NCBI GenBank assembly: GCA_900143635.1
Contig: FREY01000011.1
Coordinates: forward strand, 79,164 to 143,163
DNA: 64,000 nucleotides
DNA from: Rhodobacteraceae bacterium Alg231-04
GTDB lineage: Bacteria > Pseudomonadota > Alphaproteobacteria > Rhodobacterales > Rhodobacteraceae
Direction of reading: 5' to 3'
The position numbers and the translations under genes were made by a program. How positions within the stretch are numbered: the first letter of the stretch is position 1; every line of letters starts with the position of its first letter. The notes beneath the pieces are model-generated. The model was not told the origin of the DNA, did no database searches, and was given only the letters and a program-made list of their open reading frames with translations. This document shows positions 18,656 through 27,791 of the stretch, piece by piece.

Positions 18656-19228
18656 TCAGCGCGAAAACTCGCGCACGCCACTTTCCGTTACGATCATGTC
18701 GAGCGGCTGATCGGTTGGTTCCAACGGCAGGCTCTCGGCCTCTTGTGCGTCAAAGGCAAAGCCAATGGCCAGCGTCGCGCGTTTGGCGCGCAGGCGCTCC
18801 AATGTGCGGTCATAAAAGCCACCGCCATAGCCCAGACGCCCGCCCTGCCCGTCAAAGGCCACCAATGGCACTATCACGATTTCGGGCTCGAAAAAGTCAT
18901 CCACCTCGGGCACCCGCGCCCCAAAAGGCCCATCGCGCAACGACCCATCGGGCTGCCAGCGGCTGAATTCTAGCGGTTGCCCCTCACCCAAGATGACCGG
19001 CACGCCTACAGGCCCGTAGGCTGCGGCCTCGGCCATGGCAGCCAGCGGGTTGATCTCGGTCCGGATCGGCATGTAGCCTGCCAGCGGTACACCACGATGA
19101 CCGGCCAGAACCTCGCTCAGATGGCGTGCGATGCCGGGGCGTTTGCTGTCAAAAGCAGCCTTGCGGCGCGCAAAAGCGGCTTTTCGCGCCTGTGCTTTGA
19201 TTTCCGTCAGATCTGCGCCCGTCATCAT
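18656..19228 (-). CDS. 5-formyltetrahydrofolate cyclo-ligase
   Basis: This 190-residue enzyme converts 5-formyl-THF to 5,10-methenyl-THF using ATP. The signature PLVAFDGQGGRLGYGGGFYDRTLERL is present (residues about 122-147), and the N-terminal basic segment KAQARKAAFARRKAAF is typical. It follows mgtE by nine bases on the same strand and so may be cotranscribed. I looked for a neighbouring 6S RNA, common beside this gene in other proteobacteria, and could not support one. Confidence 0.92.
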   Translation of the reverse strand: MMTGADLTEIKAQARKAAFARRKAAFDSKRPGIARHLSEVLAGHRGVPLAGYMPIRTEINPLAAMAEAAAYGPVGVPVILGEGQPLEFSRWQPDGSLRDGPFGARVPEVDDFFEPEIVIVPLVAFDGQGGRLGYGGGFYDRTLERLRAKRATLAIGFAFDAQEAESLPLEPTDQPLDMIVTESGVREFSR

Positions 19229-19237
19229 GCCCTGCTC

Positions 19238-20626
19238 CTACAAGAGTACCATCGCGGCCAGCCCCAGAAAGGCGAAGAAACCCACCACATCGGTCACCGT
19301 GGTGACAAAGGTGCCCGAGGCCAGCGCCGGGTCGACCCCGGCTTTTTCCAATACGACGGGCACCACCGTGCCGGCAAACCCGGCGACGACTAGATTGACC
19401 ACCATTGCGGCAGCGATCACCACGCCCAGCATCGGATTGCCGAACCACGCCAGCCCGACAAAGCCCATGACAACCGCGAAAACCAACCCGTTGATCAGCC
19501 CCACCAGCACTTCACGGCGCAGAACTCGCCAAATGTTTGCACCGGTCAAATCCTTGGTGGCAATTGCGCGCACCGCCACGGTCAGCGACTGGGTGCCTGC
19601 ATTGCCCCCCATCGAGGCCACGATGGGCATCAGCACCGCCAGGGCCACAAAGGCCTCAATCGTGGCCTCAAACTGGGCAATCACCAAGGACGCCAGCACC
19701 GCCGTGGCCAGATTGACCGCCAGCCAGGGCAGACGCCGCTTTGCGGTCTCGGAAATACTGTCCGAGAGCGAGCTTTCGCCAACACCGGCCAGACGCAGGA
19801 TGTCTTCTTCGTGTTCTTCGTCCAGCACCGCCATCGCGTCATCGATGGTGATCACCCCGGCGAGGCGGCCCTCGCTGTCCACAACGGGTGCGGAAATCAG
19901 GTGATACTGGTTGAAGGCATAGGCAACATCCTCTTCGTCCTGATCGGCGGGAATGACCTCGAACACCTCCTCGACCAGATCCTTCAGCGGCACCTCACGG
20001 CGGGTGCCCATCAGCTTGCCCAGGGTCACATTGCCCAATGGGTGCATACGCGGGTCGACCAGAACAACGTGGTAGAATTGCTCCGGCAATTCATCCGCTT
20101 CACGCATGAAATCAATGGCTTGCCCAACGTTCCAGTGCTCGGGTGCCATCACCACCTCGCGCTGCATCATCCGCCCGGCAGAGTTTTCCGGATAGCTCAG
20201 TGATTGTTCGACAACCGCCCGGTCCGCATCTTCCAGCGCGTCAAGAATCGCCTCTTGCTGGGGCTCCTCCAGATCTTCGACCAGATCAACAACATCGTCG
20301 CTTTCCAGATCCCGCACCGCTTCGGCCAGAACCTGCGGGTTGAGGAGGTCGATCACCTCTTCGCGGATGCTTTCATCCAGTTCCGACAGGATTTCCCCGT
20401 CAAACTCACGGTCATAAAGCCGGATCAGATCGGCCCGGTCCTGACCGCTGATCTGTTCCAGAAGGTCAGCGATGTCGGCCGCGTGCAGTGGCTCCATCAG
20501 GCTGCTCAGCAGGTCACGGTCGCGCGCATCAACCGCCCGCAGGATAGAGGCGACGGTTCTGGCCTCCAACTCGTAGACTTCTTCCCGTGCGGAATCCGTC
20601 CCGGTCTGATCGATCCTGTCGCTCAT
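19238..20626 (-). CDS. mgtE: Magnesium transporter MgtE
   Basis: This 462-residue protein has the full MgtE order: an N-terminal helical Mg-sensing domain (about 25-135), a CBS pair (about 140-260), a connecting helix and five membrane helices (about 290-462). The pore segment MPIVASMGGNAGTQSLTVAVRAIA is present. Cytosolic Mg2+ gates such channels through the N-terminal and CBS domains. The CGGAGGG ribosome-binding site lies inside one copy of the dispersed intergenic element described in the findings. Confidence 0.95.
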   Translation of the reverse strand: MSDRIDQTGTDSAREEVYELEARTVASILRAVDARDRDLLSSLMEPLHAADIADLLEQISGQDRADLIRLYDREFDGEILSELDESIREEVIDLLNPQVLAEAVRDLESDDVVDLVEDLEEPQQEAILDALEDADRAVVEQSLSYPENSAGRMMQREVVMAPEHWNVGQAIDFMREADELPEQFYHVVLVDPRMHPLGNVTLGKLMGTRREVPLKDLVEEVFEVIPADQDEEDVAYAFNQYHLISAPVVDSEGRLAGVITIDDAMAVLDEEHEEDILRLAGVGESSLSDSISETAKRRLPWLAVNLATAVLASLVIAQFEATIEAFVALAVLMPIVASMGGNAGTQSLTVAVRAIATKDLTGANIWRVLRREVLVGLINGLVFAVVMGFVGLAWFGNPMLGVVIAAAMVVNLVVAGFAGTVVPVVLEKAGVDPALASGTFVTTVTDVVGFFAFLGLAAMVLL

Positions 20627-20762
20627 CGCCTGCCCTCCGGGTATTTTTGTGCAAACTAGAAGAAGCAGCTACCGGAAAACAATGACAATGATGCAATTTA
20701 CCGGCGCATTTTAGAGGCGTATCCTGTGTTGCGCTGATTAACGAGGACCGGGAGGAGACCCC

Positions 20763-22046
20763 ATGGCCGCAGAATACATCCTGAAAGGGCAAGTGCTGTC
20801 CTTTACGCAATCGCCCTTCGGGAGCGATGCCGACACAGCCACCCGTGTGGATGAGGCCGTGGCCATCAAGGACGGCAAGATTTCCGGGCGTGGCACATTT
20901 GCCGAGATGCAGGCACTGCTGCCTGCCGCAGAGGTCACAGACCACGGCGACAAGCTGATCACCGCCGGTTTTGTCGATGCCCATGTGCATTACCCGCAGA
21001 CCGCAATCATCGCCAGCTGGGGCAAGCGGCTGATCGACTGGCTGAACAGCTATACCTTCCCGGAAGAAATGCGTTTCGCTGATCGCGCCTATGCCGATGA
21101 AATCGCCAATCGCTATCTGGATCTGACGGCGGCCCATGGCACCACCACAGTCTGCAGCTTCTGTACCATTCATCCTGAAAGCGTCGATGCGATTTTCACT
21201 GCGGCACAGACCCGCGGTGCGCGGATTGTGGCAGGCAAGACCTGCATGGACCGCAATGCGCCTGACGGTCTGCGCGATACAGCACAGTCCGGTTATGACG
21301 ACAGCAAGGCCTTGCTGGAGAAATGGCACGGAGTCGACCGCCTGTCCTATGCGATTACGCCGCGATTCTCGCCCACGTCGACGCCCGACCAGCTGGAAGC
21401 CGTCGGCGCGCTCTGGGCCGAAAACCCCGATTGCCTGATGCAGACCCATCTGAGCGAACAGACTGACGAGATCGAATGGGTCAAAAGCCTGTTTCCGAAT
21501 GCGCGCGACTATCTGGATACCTATGAAAAGTTCGGCCTGCTGGGCGGACGCGGCCTTTATGGTCATGCGATCTATCTGGAAGACCGCGAACGCGCCCGAC
21601 TGCGCGAACATGGCGCCGCACTGATCCACTGCCCGACCTCGAACACGTTTATCGGCTCCGGCCTGTTCGACATGAACGGGTTGATGGCGGAAGGCCAGCG
21701 GATTGGTCTGGCGACAGACACCGGCGGTGGTTCGTCGTTTTCAATGCTGCGCACCATGGCGGCGGCCTATGAGATCGGCCAATTGCGCGGCACCCCGCTG
21801 CACGCGGCTGAACTGTGGTGGCTAGCCACCCAAGGGTCAGCGACGGCGCTGCGCATGGAGGACAAGATCGGCAATATCGCCCCCGGCATGGAGGCAGATG
21901 TCGTGGTTGTCGATCTGGCCTCTACCCCGGCGATATCGCAACGCTCCACCCGCGCGGCGGATCTCTGGGAGGCGATATTCCCCACCATCATGATGGGCGA
22001 TGACCGCGCCATTTCCGAGGTCTGGATCAACGGCAAACGGATCTAG
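20763..22046 (+). CDS. guaD: Guanine deaminase
   Basis: This 427-residue amidohydrolase converts guanine to xanthine. Metal-binding HVH lies at residues 74-76, followed by the guanine-deaminase pattern YPQTAIIASWGKRLIDWL. Further ligand motifs are QTHLSEQTDEIEW, LYGHAIYL and ATDTGGGSSFS. A GGGAGGAG site lies six bases upstream of the ATG. An amidohydrolase likely acting on an oxidised purine base is encoded nearby on the other strand. Confidence 0.93.
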   Translation: MAAEYILKGQVLSFTQSPFGSDADTATRVDEAVAIKDGKISGRGTFAEMQALLPAAEVTDHGDKLITAGFVDAHVHYPQTAIIASWGKRLIDWLNSYTFPEEMRFADRAYADEIANRYLDLTAAHGTTTVCSFCTIHPESVDAIFTAAQTRGARIVAGKTCMDRNAPDGLRDTAQSGYDDSKALLEKWHGVDRLSYAITPRFSPTSTPDQLEAVGALWAENPDCLMQTHLSEQTDEIEWVKSLFPNARDYLDTYEKFGLLGGRGLYGHAIYLEDRERARLREHGAALIHCPTSNTFIGSGLFDMNGLMAEGQRIGLATDTGGGSSFSMLRTMAAAYEIGQLRGTPLHAAELWWLATQGSATALRMEDKIGNIAPGMEADVVVVDLASTPAISQRSTRAADLWEAIFPTIMMGDDRAISEVWINGKRI

Positions 22047-22105
22047 GCGGGGCGCTGCCCCCGGCCCTGCGGGCCTCCCCCGGAGTATTTGGGGAAAGAT
22101 GAATG

Positions 22106-22137
22106 AAGGGGGGCTTCGTGGCCCCCTTTTCCTTTTT
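22106..22137 (+). terminator. Intrinsic terminator of guaD
   Basis: The sequence AAGGGGG / CCCCCTT forms a stem around 22106-22128, followed by T-rich sequence (TTTTCCTTTTT) in the plus-strand transcript. It sits 60 bases after the guaD stop and directly before the convergent CAP-domain gene. Confidence 0.7.
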
Positions 22138-22565
22138 CAGCAGCCGGGACGCGCCAGAAGCAGGACCCAGATATCACCGGGTGCGCGTGCCAGGGCGAAG
22201 TCCTGCGGTTCGCGGCTCAGCATGTTTTTTCGGTGGCCGCGCGAGGCCTCCCAAGCGGACAACGCCGCATTGAGGCTCTGTTGGCCCTTGGCAATGTTCT
22301 CCGCCACGTAACACCAGCCATAGCCCGCGGCGCGAGCGCGCTCCCCGGCGGAGGATCCATCTGCACCCTGATGCGCAAAATATCCTTTAGTTGCCATGTC
22401 CTGCGCATGGGCAGAGGCCGCCCGGCCAAGGGGTGCCGAATAGGTCAGTGCAGCGCGGTTGTTTTCGGCCCGCAGCGCATTGAGGGCGCGCGCGGCCTCT
22501 TCTGGTTCAATCGCCGCCACTCGAAGCGGCAGGACAAAAAAGAACAGAAACAGGACCGCGCGCAT
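22137..22565 (-). CDS. CAP/SCP-domain exported protein (YkwD-like)
   Basis: This 142-residue protein has a signal peptide (MRAVLFLFFFVLPLRVAA) followed by one CAP domain. Conserved family residues appear in LNALRAENNRAALTYSAPLGRAASAHAQDMATKGYFAH and VAENIAKG. The role of bacterial CAP proteins is largely unknown. I chose ATG 22565 because GGAAGG lies six bases upstream, inside the end of the preceding amidohydrolase gene whose TGA is at 22568-22570. The two genes are almost certainly cotranscribed. Confidence 0.85.
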   Translation of the reverse strand: MRAVLFLFFFVLPLRVAAIEPEEAARALNALRAENNRAALTYSAPLGRAASAHAQDMATKGYFAHQGADGSSAGERARAAGYGWCYVAENIAKGQQSLNAALSAWEASRGHRKNMLSREPQDFALARAPGDIWVLLLARPGC

Positions 22566-22567
22566 GT

Positions 22568-23905
22568 TCAACCTTCCGCCAGCTTCAGGGCCAGCGACCG
22601 GTGGCGTTCCAGCAGGTTTGGTAGATCCAGTGTTGCGATCTCACCATAGCGCACCACCTGCCGACCCTCGACAAAGAGATGTTTCACCTGGCTTGGGCCT
22701 GCCAAGAGCAAGGCCGCCGGATCCCAACTGCCGCTCGCGGCGGCACCGGTCATGTCCCAGACGGCAATATCGGCGCGTTTGCCCGGCTCCAACCGGCCGC
22801 AATCGGGGCGGCCAAGAATATCCGCACCACCACGGGTGGCAATCTCGAGGGCTTCAAGCGGGCTCATCGCATCGGCGCCATTGGCAACGCGTTGCAACAG
22901 CATCGCCTGTCGTGCCTCTTGCATCATGTTTGCAATGTCATTGCTGGCCGACCCATCAACGCCGATCCCCACCGGTACACCGGCATCCCGCATCTGGCGC
23001 ACCGGAGCAATACCGCTGCCAAGGCGGCAGTTGGAACAGGGGCAATGGGCCACGCCGGTGCGGGTTCGGGCAAAAAGTGCAATCTCGCTTTCGTCGAGTT
23101 TCACGCAATGCGCATGCCAGACATCATCACCTGTCCAGCCCAGTTCTTCGGCGTATTGGCCGGGGCGGCAGCCGAATTTCGCCTCGGAATAGGCGATGTC
23201 TTCGTCGTTTTCGGCCAGATGGGTGTGCAGCATCACGCCCTTGTCGCGCGCCAGCAAAGCCGCATCACGCATCAGATCGCGGCTGACCGAAAAGGGCGAG
23301 CACGGCGCCAGACCGACCCGGCACATGGAGCCTTCGGAGGGATCATGGAACCCGTCGACCACCCGGATCATGTCTTCCAGAATGGCGGCTTCTTTTTCGA
23401 CCAGACTATCGGGTGGCAAGCCACCATCGCTTTCGCCAATGCTCATCGCGCCGCGGGTCGGCTGGAACCGCAGGCCGACCTCGCGGGCCGCATGGATGGT
23501 ATCCTCAAGCCGCGATCCGTTGGGATAAAGGTAAAGGTGATCGGCACTGAGTGTACAGCCCGACAGCGCCAGTTCCGCCAGACCCAGCTGGGCCGAGACG
23601 AACATCTCTTCGGGACCAAAGCGCGACCAGATCGGGTAGAGCCGCTGCAGCCAGCCAAACAGCAGCGCGTCCTGCGCACCGGGCACCGCGCGGGTCAGGT
23701 TCTGGTAGAGATGGTGATGGGTGTTCACCAATCCCGGCGTCACCAGACAGCCGCGGGCATCAAAGGTCTCACCACTGGTTTTCAGCCCTGTACCAAGGGC
23801 GGCAATAGCCCCGTTGCGGATCAGGATATCAGCGCCACGCAGGTCGCGGCGCTGGTCATCCATGGTCAGGATGCAACTGGCGTTTTGAATCAGGATTTCT
23901 GACAT
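22568..23905 (-). CDS. 8-oxoguanine deaminase-like amidohydrolase
   Basis: This 445-residue enzyme belongs to the amidohydrolase group that includes 8-oxoguanine deaminase and hydroxydechloroatrazine ethylaminohydrolase. Metal ligands are visible in NTHHHLYQNLTRA (residues 61-73), LHTHLAENDEDIAY, WHAHCVKL and GVDGSASND. Action on a purine-like base fits the nearby guanine deaminase, but the exact substrate is inferred. The ribosome-binding site GGAG can be hidden in a hairpin just upstream of the ATG. Confidence 0.85.
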   Translation of the reverse strand: MSEILIQNASCILTMDDQRRDLRGADILIRNGAIAALGTGLKTSGETFDARGCLVTPGLVNTHHHLYQNLTRAVPGAQDALLFGWLQRLYPIWSRFGPEEMFVSAQLGLAELALSGCTLSADHLYLYPNGSRLEDTIHAAREVGLRFQPTRGAMSIGESDGGLPPDSLVEKEAAILEDMIRVVDGFHDPSEGSMCRVGLAPCSPFSVSRDLMRDAALLARDKGVMLHTHLAENDEDIAYSEAKFGCRPGQYAEELGWTGDDVWHAHCVKLDESEIALFARTRTGVAHCPCSNCRLGSGIAPVRQMRDAGVPVGIGVDGSASNDIANMMQEARQAMLLQRVANGADAMSPLEALEIATRGGADILGRPDCGRLEPGKRADIAVWDMTGAAASGSWDPAALLLAGPSQVKHLFVEGRQVVRYGEIATLDLPNLLERHRSLALKLAEG

Positions 23906-23908
23906 AAT

Positions 23909-23949
23909 TCCACACTCCATAAGGCCCGCTTCGGTAAGGGAAGTGTGGA
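23909..23949 (-). promoter_or_regulatory. Hairpin masking the ribosome-binding site of the 8-oxoguanine deaminase-like gene
   Basis: In the minus-strand transcript the bases from 23949 to 23939 can pair with those from 23918 to 23909, giving ten pairs and one bulge. The 3' arm holds GGAGTGTGG, the only Shine-Dalgarno-like sequence before the ATG at 23905. The structure would reduce translation unless opened. The regulator or ligand is unknown. Confidence 0.5.
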
Positions 23950-24015
23950 TGCGCCGGCAGAAGACGGGCAAAGGACCCGGCGCTGCAGCTATTTTATATC
24001 AGTGTGGCGCGGCGC

Positions 24016-24804
24016 TCAAGTGTTGAGAAGGGCCAGAGCCTCGGCGTGGATTTCCGGGTTGGCGGCGGCCAATGCGCGCCCCCCCTGATGGGCCGGACCA
24101 CCCTGCCAGTTGGTGACAATGCCGCCGGCCGCCTGGATCACGGCAATCGGTGCCTGAATATCATAGGCGTTCAGACTGGCCTCGATCACCAGATCCACTT
24201 GCCCTGCGGCCAGCAAAGCATAGGCATAACAATCCATGCCGTAGCGGGTGAGCTTGGCCATGGCCGCAACCCGTTCAAAACCTGCGCGATCTTCCGGCGT
24301 GCCAACCTCGGGAAAAGTGGTGAAGAGAATCGCATCGGCCAGATGACTGCCTTGCCGCGCCGCCAGCGGACGCAGCCCCTGCGGGCCGGTCATTTCCGCC
24401 ACGCCGGGGGCACCGATGAAACGCTCTTCGGTATAGGGCTGGTCGATCACCCCCAGAAAGGGGCCATTTTCATCGGACAGGGCAATCAGCACGCCCCAGG
24501 TCGGCGTGCCCGAAATGAACCCGCGGGTGCCGTCGATCGGATCCAGCACCCATGTCCGGCCCGAAGTGCCCGGCTCCTGACCGTATTCCTCGCCCCAGAT
24601 ACCATCCGCAGGCCGCCGCTTTGCCAGCACCGCCCGCATCGCAGTCTCCGCCGCACGATCCGCCACAGTCACCGGATCAAACCCATCCTGCAGCTTGTTT
24701 TCAGCACCGAGACCGGCAGCACGAAAATGCGGCAGGATCGCCGCGCGGGCCACATCGGCCATTTCACAGGCGACGTCGAGGTCGGAAATATCAGCAGTTT
24801 TCAT
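24016..24804 (-). CDS. Inositol monophosphatase family phosphatase (HisN-like)
   Basis: This 262-residue Mg2+-dependent phosphatase has the IMPase motifs GEEYG (71-75) and DPIDGTRGFISGTPTW (88-103), together with the C-terminal AYDIQAPIAVIQAAGGIVTNW. The RGFISGTPTWG variant is typical of histidinol-phosphate phosphatases of the HisN type, so a role in histidine synthesis is plausible; inositol phosphate or another sugar phosphate is the alternative. It is a single gene on the minus strand. Confidence 0.85.
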   Translation of the reverse strand: MKTADISDLDVACEMADVARAAILPHFRAAGLGAENKLQDGFDPVTVADRAAETAMRAVLAKRRPADGIWGEEYGQEPGTSGRTWVLDPIDGTRGFISGTPTWGVLIALSDENGPFLGVIDQPYTEERFIGAPGVAEMTGPQGLRPLAARQGSHLADAILFTTFPEVGTPEDRAGFERVAAMAKLTRYGMDCYAYALLAAGQVDLVIEASLNAYDIQAPIAVIQAAGGIVTNWQGGPAHQGGRALAAANPEIHAEALALLNT

Positions 24805-24874
24805 AAGCGCTGCCTGCCAGTCAGATCACGCCAATGCAAGCAAAACCGGCATTTCCATGCCGCCGTCACACAGC

Positions 24875-24905
24875 AAAAAGGCCGCTCAGCGGATGCTCAG
24901 CAGCC
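24875..24905 (-). terminator. Intrinsic terminator of the XRE regulator gene
   Basis: An 11-position stem with one mismatch and one G-U pair is formed by 24880-24905, followed in the minus-strand transcript by UUUUU. It lies 35 bases after the regulator's stop codon. Confidence 0.75.
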
Positions 24906-24939
24906 CTTTTCAATTCTCACAGCCGCGAGGTCGGCAGCC

Positions 24940-25311
24940 TCAGGCCACTTCGCTCAGCACGCGGGCCAGATCAAACAGACGGCGGCGCTGGTTTTCCGGG
25001 ATGGCATAATATGAGCGCACCAAATCGAGGGCTTCTTTGTCGCCCAGCAGGTCTTCGGGGACCGAGGCTTTTGTCGCATTTGCCTTGCCTTCGTCCTGCA
25101 ACCCTTCGAAGAAGAAGCTGACAGGCACCCCAAGCGCATCAGCAATATCCCAGAGGCGAGAGGCGCTCACACGGTTTGCACCAGTCTCATATTTTTGGAT
25201 CTGCTGAAATTTGATGCCAACTTGTTCGGCCAGCTGTTGTTGCGTCATTCCGATCAACCACCGGCGGTGACGAATGCGCTTTCCCACGTGAACATCAACG
25301 GGATGAGCCAT
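24940..25311 (-). CDS. XRE-family transcriptional regulator
   Basis: This 123-residue protein has a single HTH_3 domain: RIRHRRWLIGMTQQQLAEQVGIKFQQIQKYETGANRVSASRLWDIADALGVPVSFFF spans residues about 11-67. The C-terminal tail (LVRSYYAIPENQRRRLFDLARVL) is conserved in a widespread alphaproteobacterial group. The start chosen, ATG 25311 (MAHPVDVHVG), has an AGGAG motif seven bases upstream. The target genes are unknown. Confidence 0.9.
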   Translation of the reverse strand: MAHPVDVHVGKRIRHRRWLIGMTQQQLAEQVGIKFQQIQKYETGANRVSASRLWDIADALGVPVSFFFEGLQDEGKANATKASVPEDLLGDKEALDLVRSYYAIPENQRRRLFDLARVLSEVA

Positions 25312-25659
25312 CAATAATCTCCTAAATCTCGAACTGGTTACCGCCCCGATACGCGAATGCCACATCAGGAATTGACGCAGAGTAGCACGTCAACGTTAAC
25401 AGTCCTTTTCCCCATCAGCACAGCTTCTGCTGCGCCACTACCTATAGTTTTACGCCCTTTTCGGTTGAATACAAGGGGCGCAACACACGGACACACCTAA
25501 GCGCATGTTCCAAAACAGTAAATTAAACATAATCCACGTTGGCTGGTGGGAAACTCATTGGTTGAATCACCCCCCTAAAATAGTGAGGGTTGATTCTTGT
25601 TTGGAGATTTGACAGCGGCTTGATAAATCCTCTTAGTGGTAAAAAACGGATGGATATTC
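25312..25659. other. Intergenic region between the XRE regulator and quinone oxidoreductase genes
   Basis: This 348-base stretch is AT-richer than its surroundings and holds no credible gene. Visible structure is an imperfect inverted repeat at 25564-25596 (GAATCA and TGATTC ends) and a weak promoter-like pair, TTGACA at 25609-25614 with CTTAGT 17 bases later, in front of the gene at 25660. Both are tentative. Confidence 0.4.
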
Positions 25660-26616
25660 ATGCGCGCCTTTCAGATCACCACAGCGGGCGGCCCCGCCTC
25701 GCTGACAACACTGCCCTCACCACGCCCAGCCCCCGGTCAGGTCGCCGTCCGATTAAGGGCCTGCGGGTTGAATTTCGCCGATATGCTGATGCTCCAGGGC
25801 AAGTATCAGGACACCCCAATTGCCCCATTTACCCTCGGCATGGAAGGGGCTGGCACAATCACCGCCCTTGGTGAGGGGGTCAACTCTCTGCAGCTGGGTC
25901 AGCGGGTCGCGGTGTTTGCCGGTCAGGGCTGCCTCGCCGAAGAAGGCGTGTTCGATGCCGACCGGCTGTTGGCGATCCCCGATGCGATGTCCTTCGAACA
26001 CGCGGCTGCCTTTCAGATCGCTTATGGCACCAGCCATATGGCGCTGGCCCATTGCGCCCGCCTGCAACCCGGTGAACGTCTGCTGGTCACAGGAGCGGCC
26101 GGGGGCGTTGGCATGACGGCCGTGGAGACCGGCAAACTGATGGGCGCCGAGGTGATTGCCCAGGCGCGTGGCGCCGAAAAGCTGGCGGTGACCAAGGCCG
26201 CCGGGGCCGATCATCTGATCGACGTGGATGAGGATCTGCGCGCCCGCGTCAAGGATCTGGGCGGCGCCGATGTGGTCTATGACGCCATTGGCGGCGATGT
26301 CTGGAAGGCAGCCTTCCGCTCCGCCAACCCCGGCGCCCGGCTGCTGCCGATCGGTTTCGCCAGCGGAGAGGTTCCGCAAATTCCCGCCAATCACCTGCTG
26401 GTCAAGAACCTGACCGTCATTGGCTTCTACTGGGGCGGATATCTGAAGCACCGGCCCGATGCCGTCCGGGCCTCGCTGGATACATTGCTAGGCTGGTACA
26501 GCGAAGGTCGGCTCGCCCCCCATATCAGCCACTGCTTGCCGCTGGAGCAAGCCGCCGACGGGCTGGAGCTGCTGCGCAGCCGCACCTCCACCGGCAAGGT
26601 GGTGATCACCATGTAA
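25660..26616 (+). CDS. Zinc-type alcohol dehydrogenase family NADPH:quinone oxidoreductase
   Basis: This 318-residue protein is of the medium-chain dehydrogenase/reductase superfamily, quinone oxidoreductase branch. The N-terminal GroES-like domain has CGLNFADMLMLQGKYQ and the Rossmann domain has LVTGAAGGVGMTAVETGKLMGAEVIA (about residues 142-167). Zinc-ligand cysteines are absent, as is normal for this branch. Start at ATG 25660 (MRAFQITTAGGP) with GGATGGA upstream. Confidence 0.9.
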   Translation: MRAFQITTAGGPASLTTLPSPRPAPGQVAVRLRACGLNFADMLMLQGKYQDTPIAPFTLGMEGAGTITALGEGVNSLQLGQRVAVFAGQGCLAEEGVFDADRLLAIPDAMSFEHAAAFQIAYGTSHMALAHCARLQPGERLLVTGAAGGVGMTAVETGKLMGAEVIAQARGAEKLAVTKAAGADHLIDVDEDLRARVKDLGGADVVYDAIGGDVWKAAFRSANPGARLLPIGFASGEVPQIPANHLLVKNLTVIGFYWGGYLKHRPDAVRASLDTLLGWYSEGRLAPHISHCLPLEQAADGLELLRSRTSTGKVVITM

Positions 26617-26767
26617 CCCCACCGCGCGCATTTGCCGCCAAAGGCGGCGCGCCGGGCATAAACCCGGCGCCCGGCCCAACTGTGAACCCGCCCACTAGGG
26701 CGGATTGAACAGGCGGGAGCACGCGCGGCACGGCCTCAGGGTCATAAGGTCTCAGGGCCTCAGGGTC

Positions 26768-27652
26768 TCAGGCGGCATTCCATTGATTGGCCTGCAGCGG
26801 CACCGCCACATGGCGGAAGGCATCGCGCGCCAGTTCGGCCAGCCGCTCCAGCGGCTCACCACCCGCACCACCACAATAGAGGTTGATGCGCTGCGCCGGC
26901 AGGGCCGGCAGGCTGCCACCATGGGCAATGGGCTCCAGATGCGGTGGCTCGGTGCCCTCGATCATCACATTCACCGCCAGATCCGCACTCACCGTGGCCT
27001 CGATCGACCGGTCACTGTCAGTATCCAAGACCATATCCCAGTCGATCCCGGCCCGGTCCAGCGCGCTGATCGCCTTGGGACGGAACACGCAGGCCCGCCC
27101 AAAGGCCACCCGCAGCGGCCGCGCCCGCCAGGCTGATCCGTTCTGCGCCCCGGTCCAGCACAGCGGCCGCACAGCCAGCGTTTCGCTCTCCGCGGTCTCA
27201 TCGCTTTCAGTGGTCAGGATCAGATCGCATTCGCCGCGCGAAAACTGCGCCTTCAACGCGCTGGTATTGGACGAGATAAGCTGCACTTTCATCCGCGGAT
27301 AGGCGGCGTTGAACCGCTGCAACACCTGCGGCACGGCCGGGTACAGAATGTCATGCGGCACGCCGAGAACCAATTCACCCTCAAAGGCCTGATCGGTCAG
27401 CCGACCGATCACCTCGTCATTCATTGCCACCATGCGCCGGGCATAGGCCAACAGCTGTTCACCGGATGCGGTCAGCGCAATGGTGCGGCCCGATCGGTCC
27501 AGCAGGTCCAGCCCCAGCAACTCCTCCAGCCGCTTCAACTGCATAGAGACCGCCGATTGGGTCAGATGCAGGAACCCCGCGGCACGGGTCACCCCGCCAT
27601 GATCGGCCACCGCCACAAAGGACCGTAACGTGGTGATATCAAGATTGCGCAT
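26768..27652 (-). CDS. LysR-family transcriptional regulator
   Basis: This 294-residue regulator has the winged helix at residues 3-60 (DITTLRSFVAVADHGGVTRAAGFLHLTQSAVSMQLKRLEELL) and a LysR substrate-binding domain. The ATG at 27652 has GGAGGGAAA directly upstream. The nearest divergent gene encodes a DUF1127 protein, and several TCAA/TTGA half-sites lie in between. The regulated genes and effector are unknown. Confidence 0.92.
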   Translation of the reverse strand: MRNLDITTLRSFVAVADHGGVTRAAGFLHLTQSAVSMQLKRLEELLGLDLLDRSGRTIALTASGEQLLAYARRMVAMNDEVIGRLTDQAFEGELVLGVPHDILYPAVPQVLQRFNAAYPRMKVQLISSNTSALKAQFSRGECDLILTTESDETAESETLAVRPLCWTGAQNGSAWRARPLRVAFGRACVFRPKAISALDRAGIDWDMVLDTDSDRSIEATVSADLAVNVMIEGTEPPHLEPIAHGGSLPALPAQRINLYCGGAGGEPLERLAELARDAFRHVAVPLQANQWNAA

Positions 27653-27674
27653 TTTCCCTCCGCCCCATTCATCA

Positions 27675-27751
27675 TCAACCGTGATTGAATGCATCAATAA
27701 CATTCGCTTTTCATATAGATCAACATCTGACAGAAACATCAACATAATTGA
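27675..27751. promoter_or_regulatory. Cluster of candidate LysR binding half-sites
   Basis: TTGA-N5-TCAA (27685-27697) and ATCAA-N5-TTGAT (27738-27752) each fit the T-N11-A rule of LysR regulators. Further TCAA half-sites lie at 27675 and 27720. They occupy the 139-base gap between the divergent LysR and DUF1127 genes. Confidence 0.5.
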
Positions 27752-27791
27752 TAAGACCCCACGAAAGCATCACACAGAAAGGGAAGTAGAC

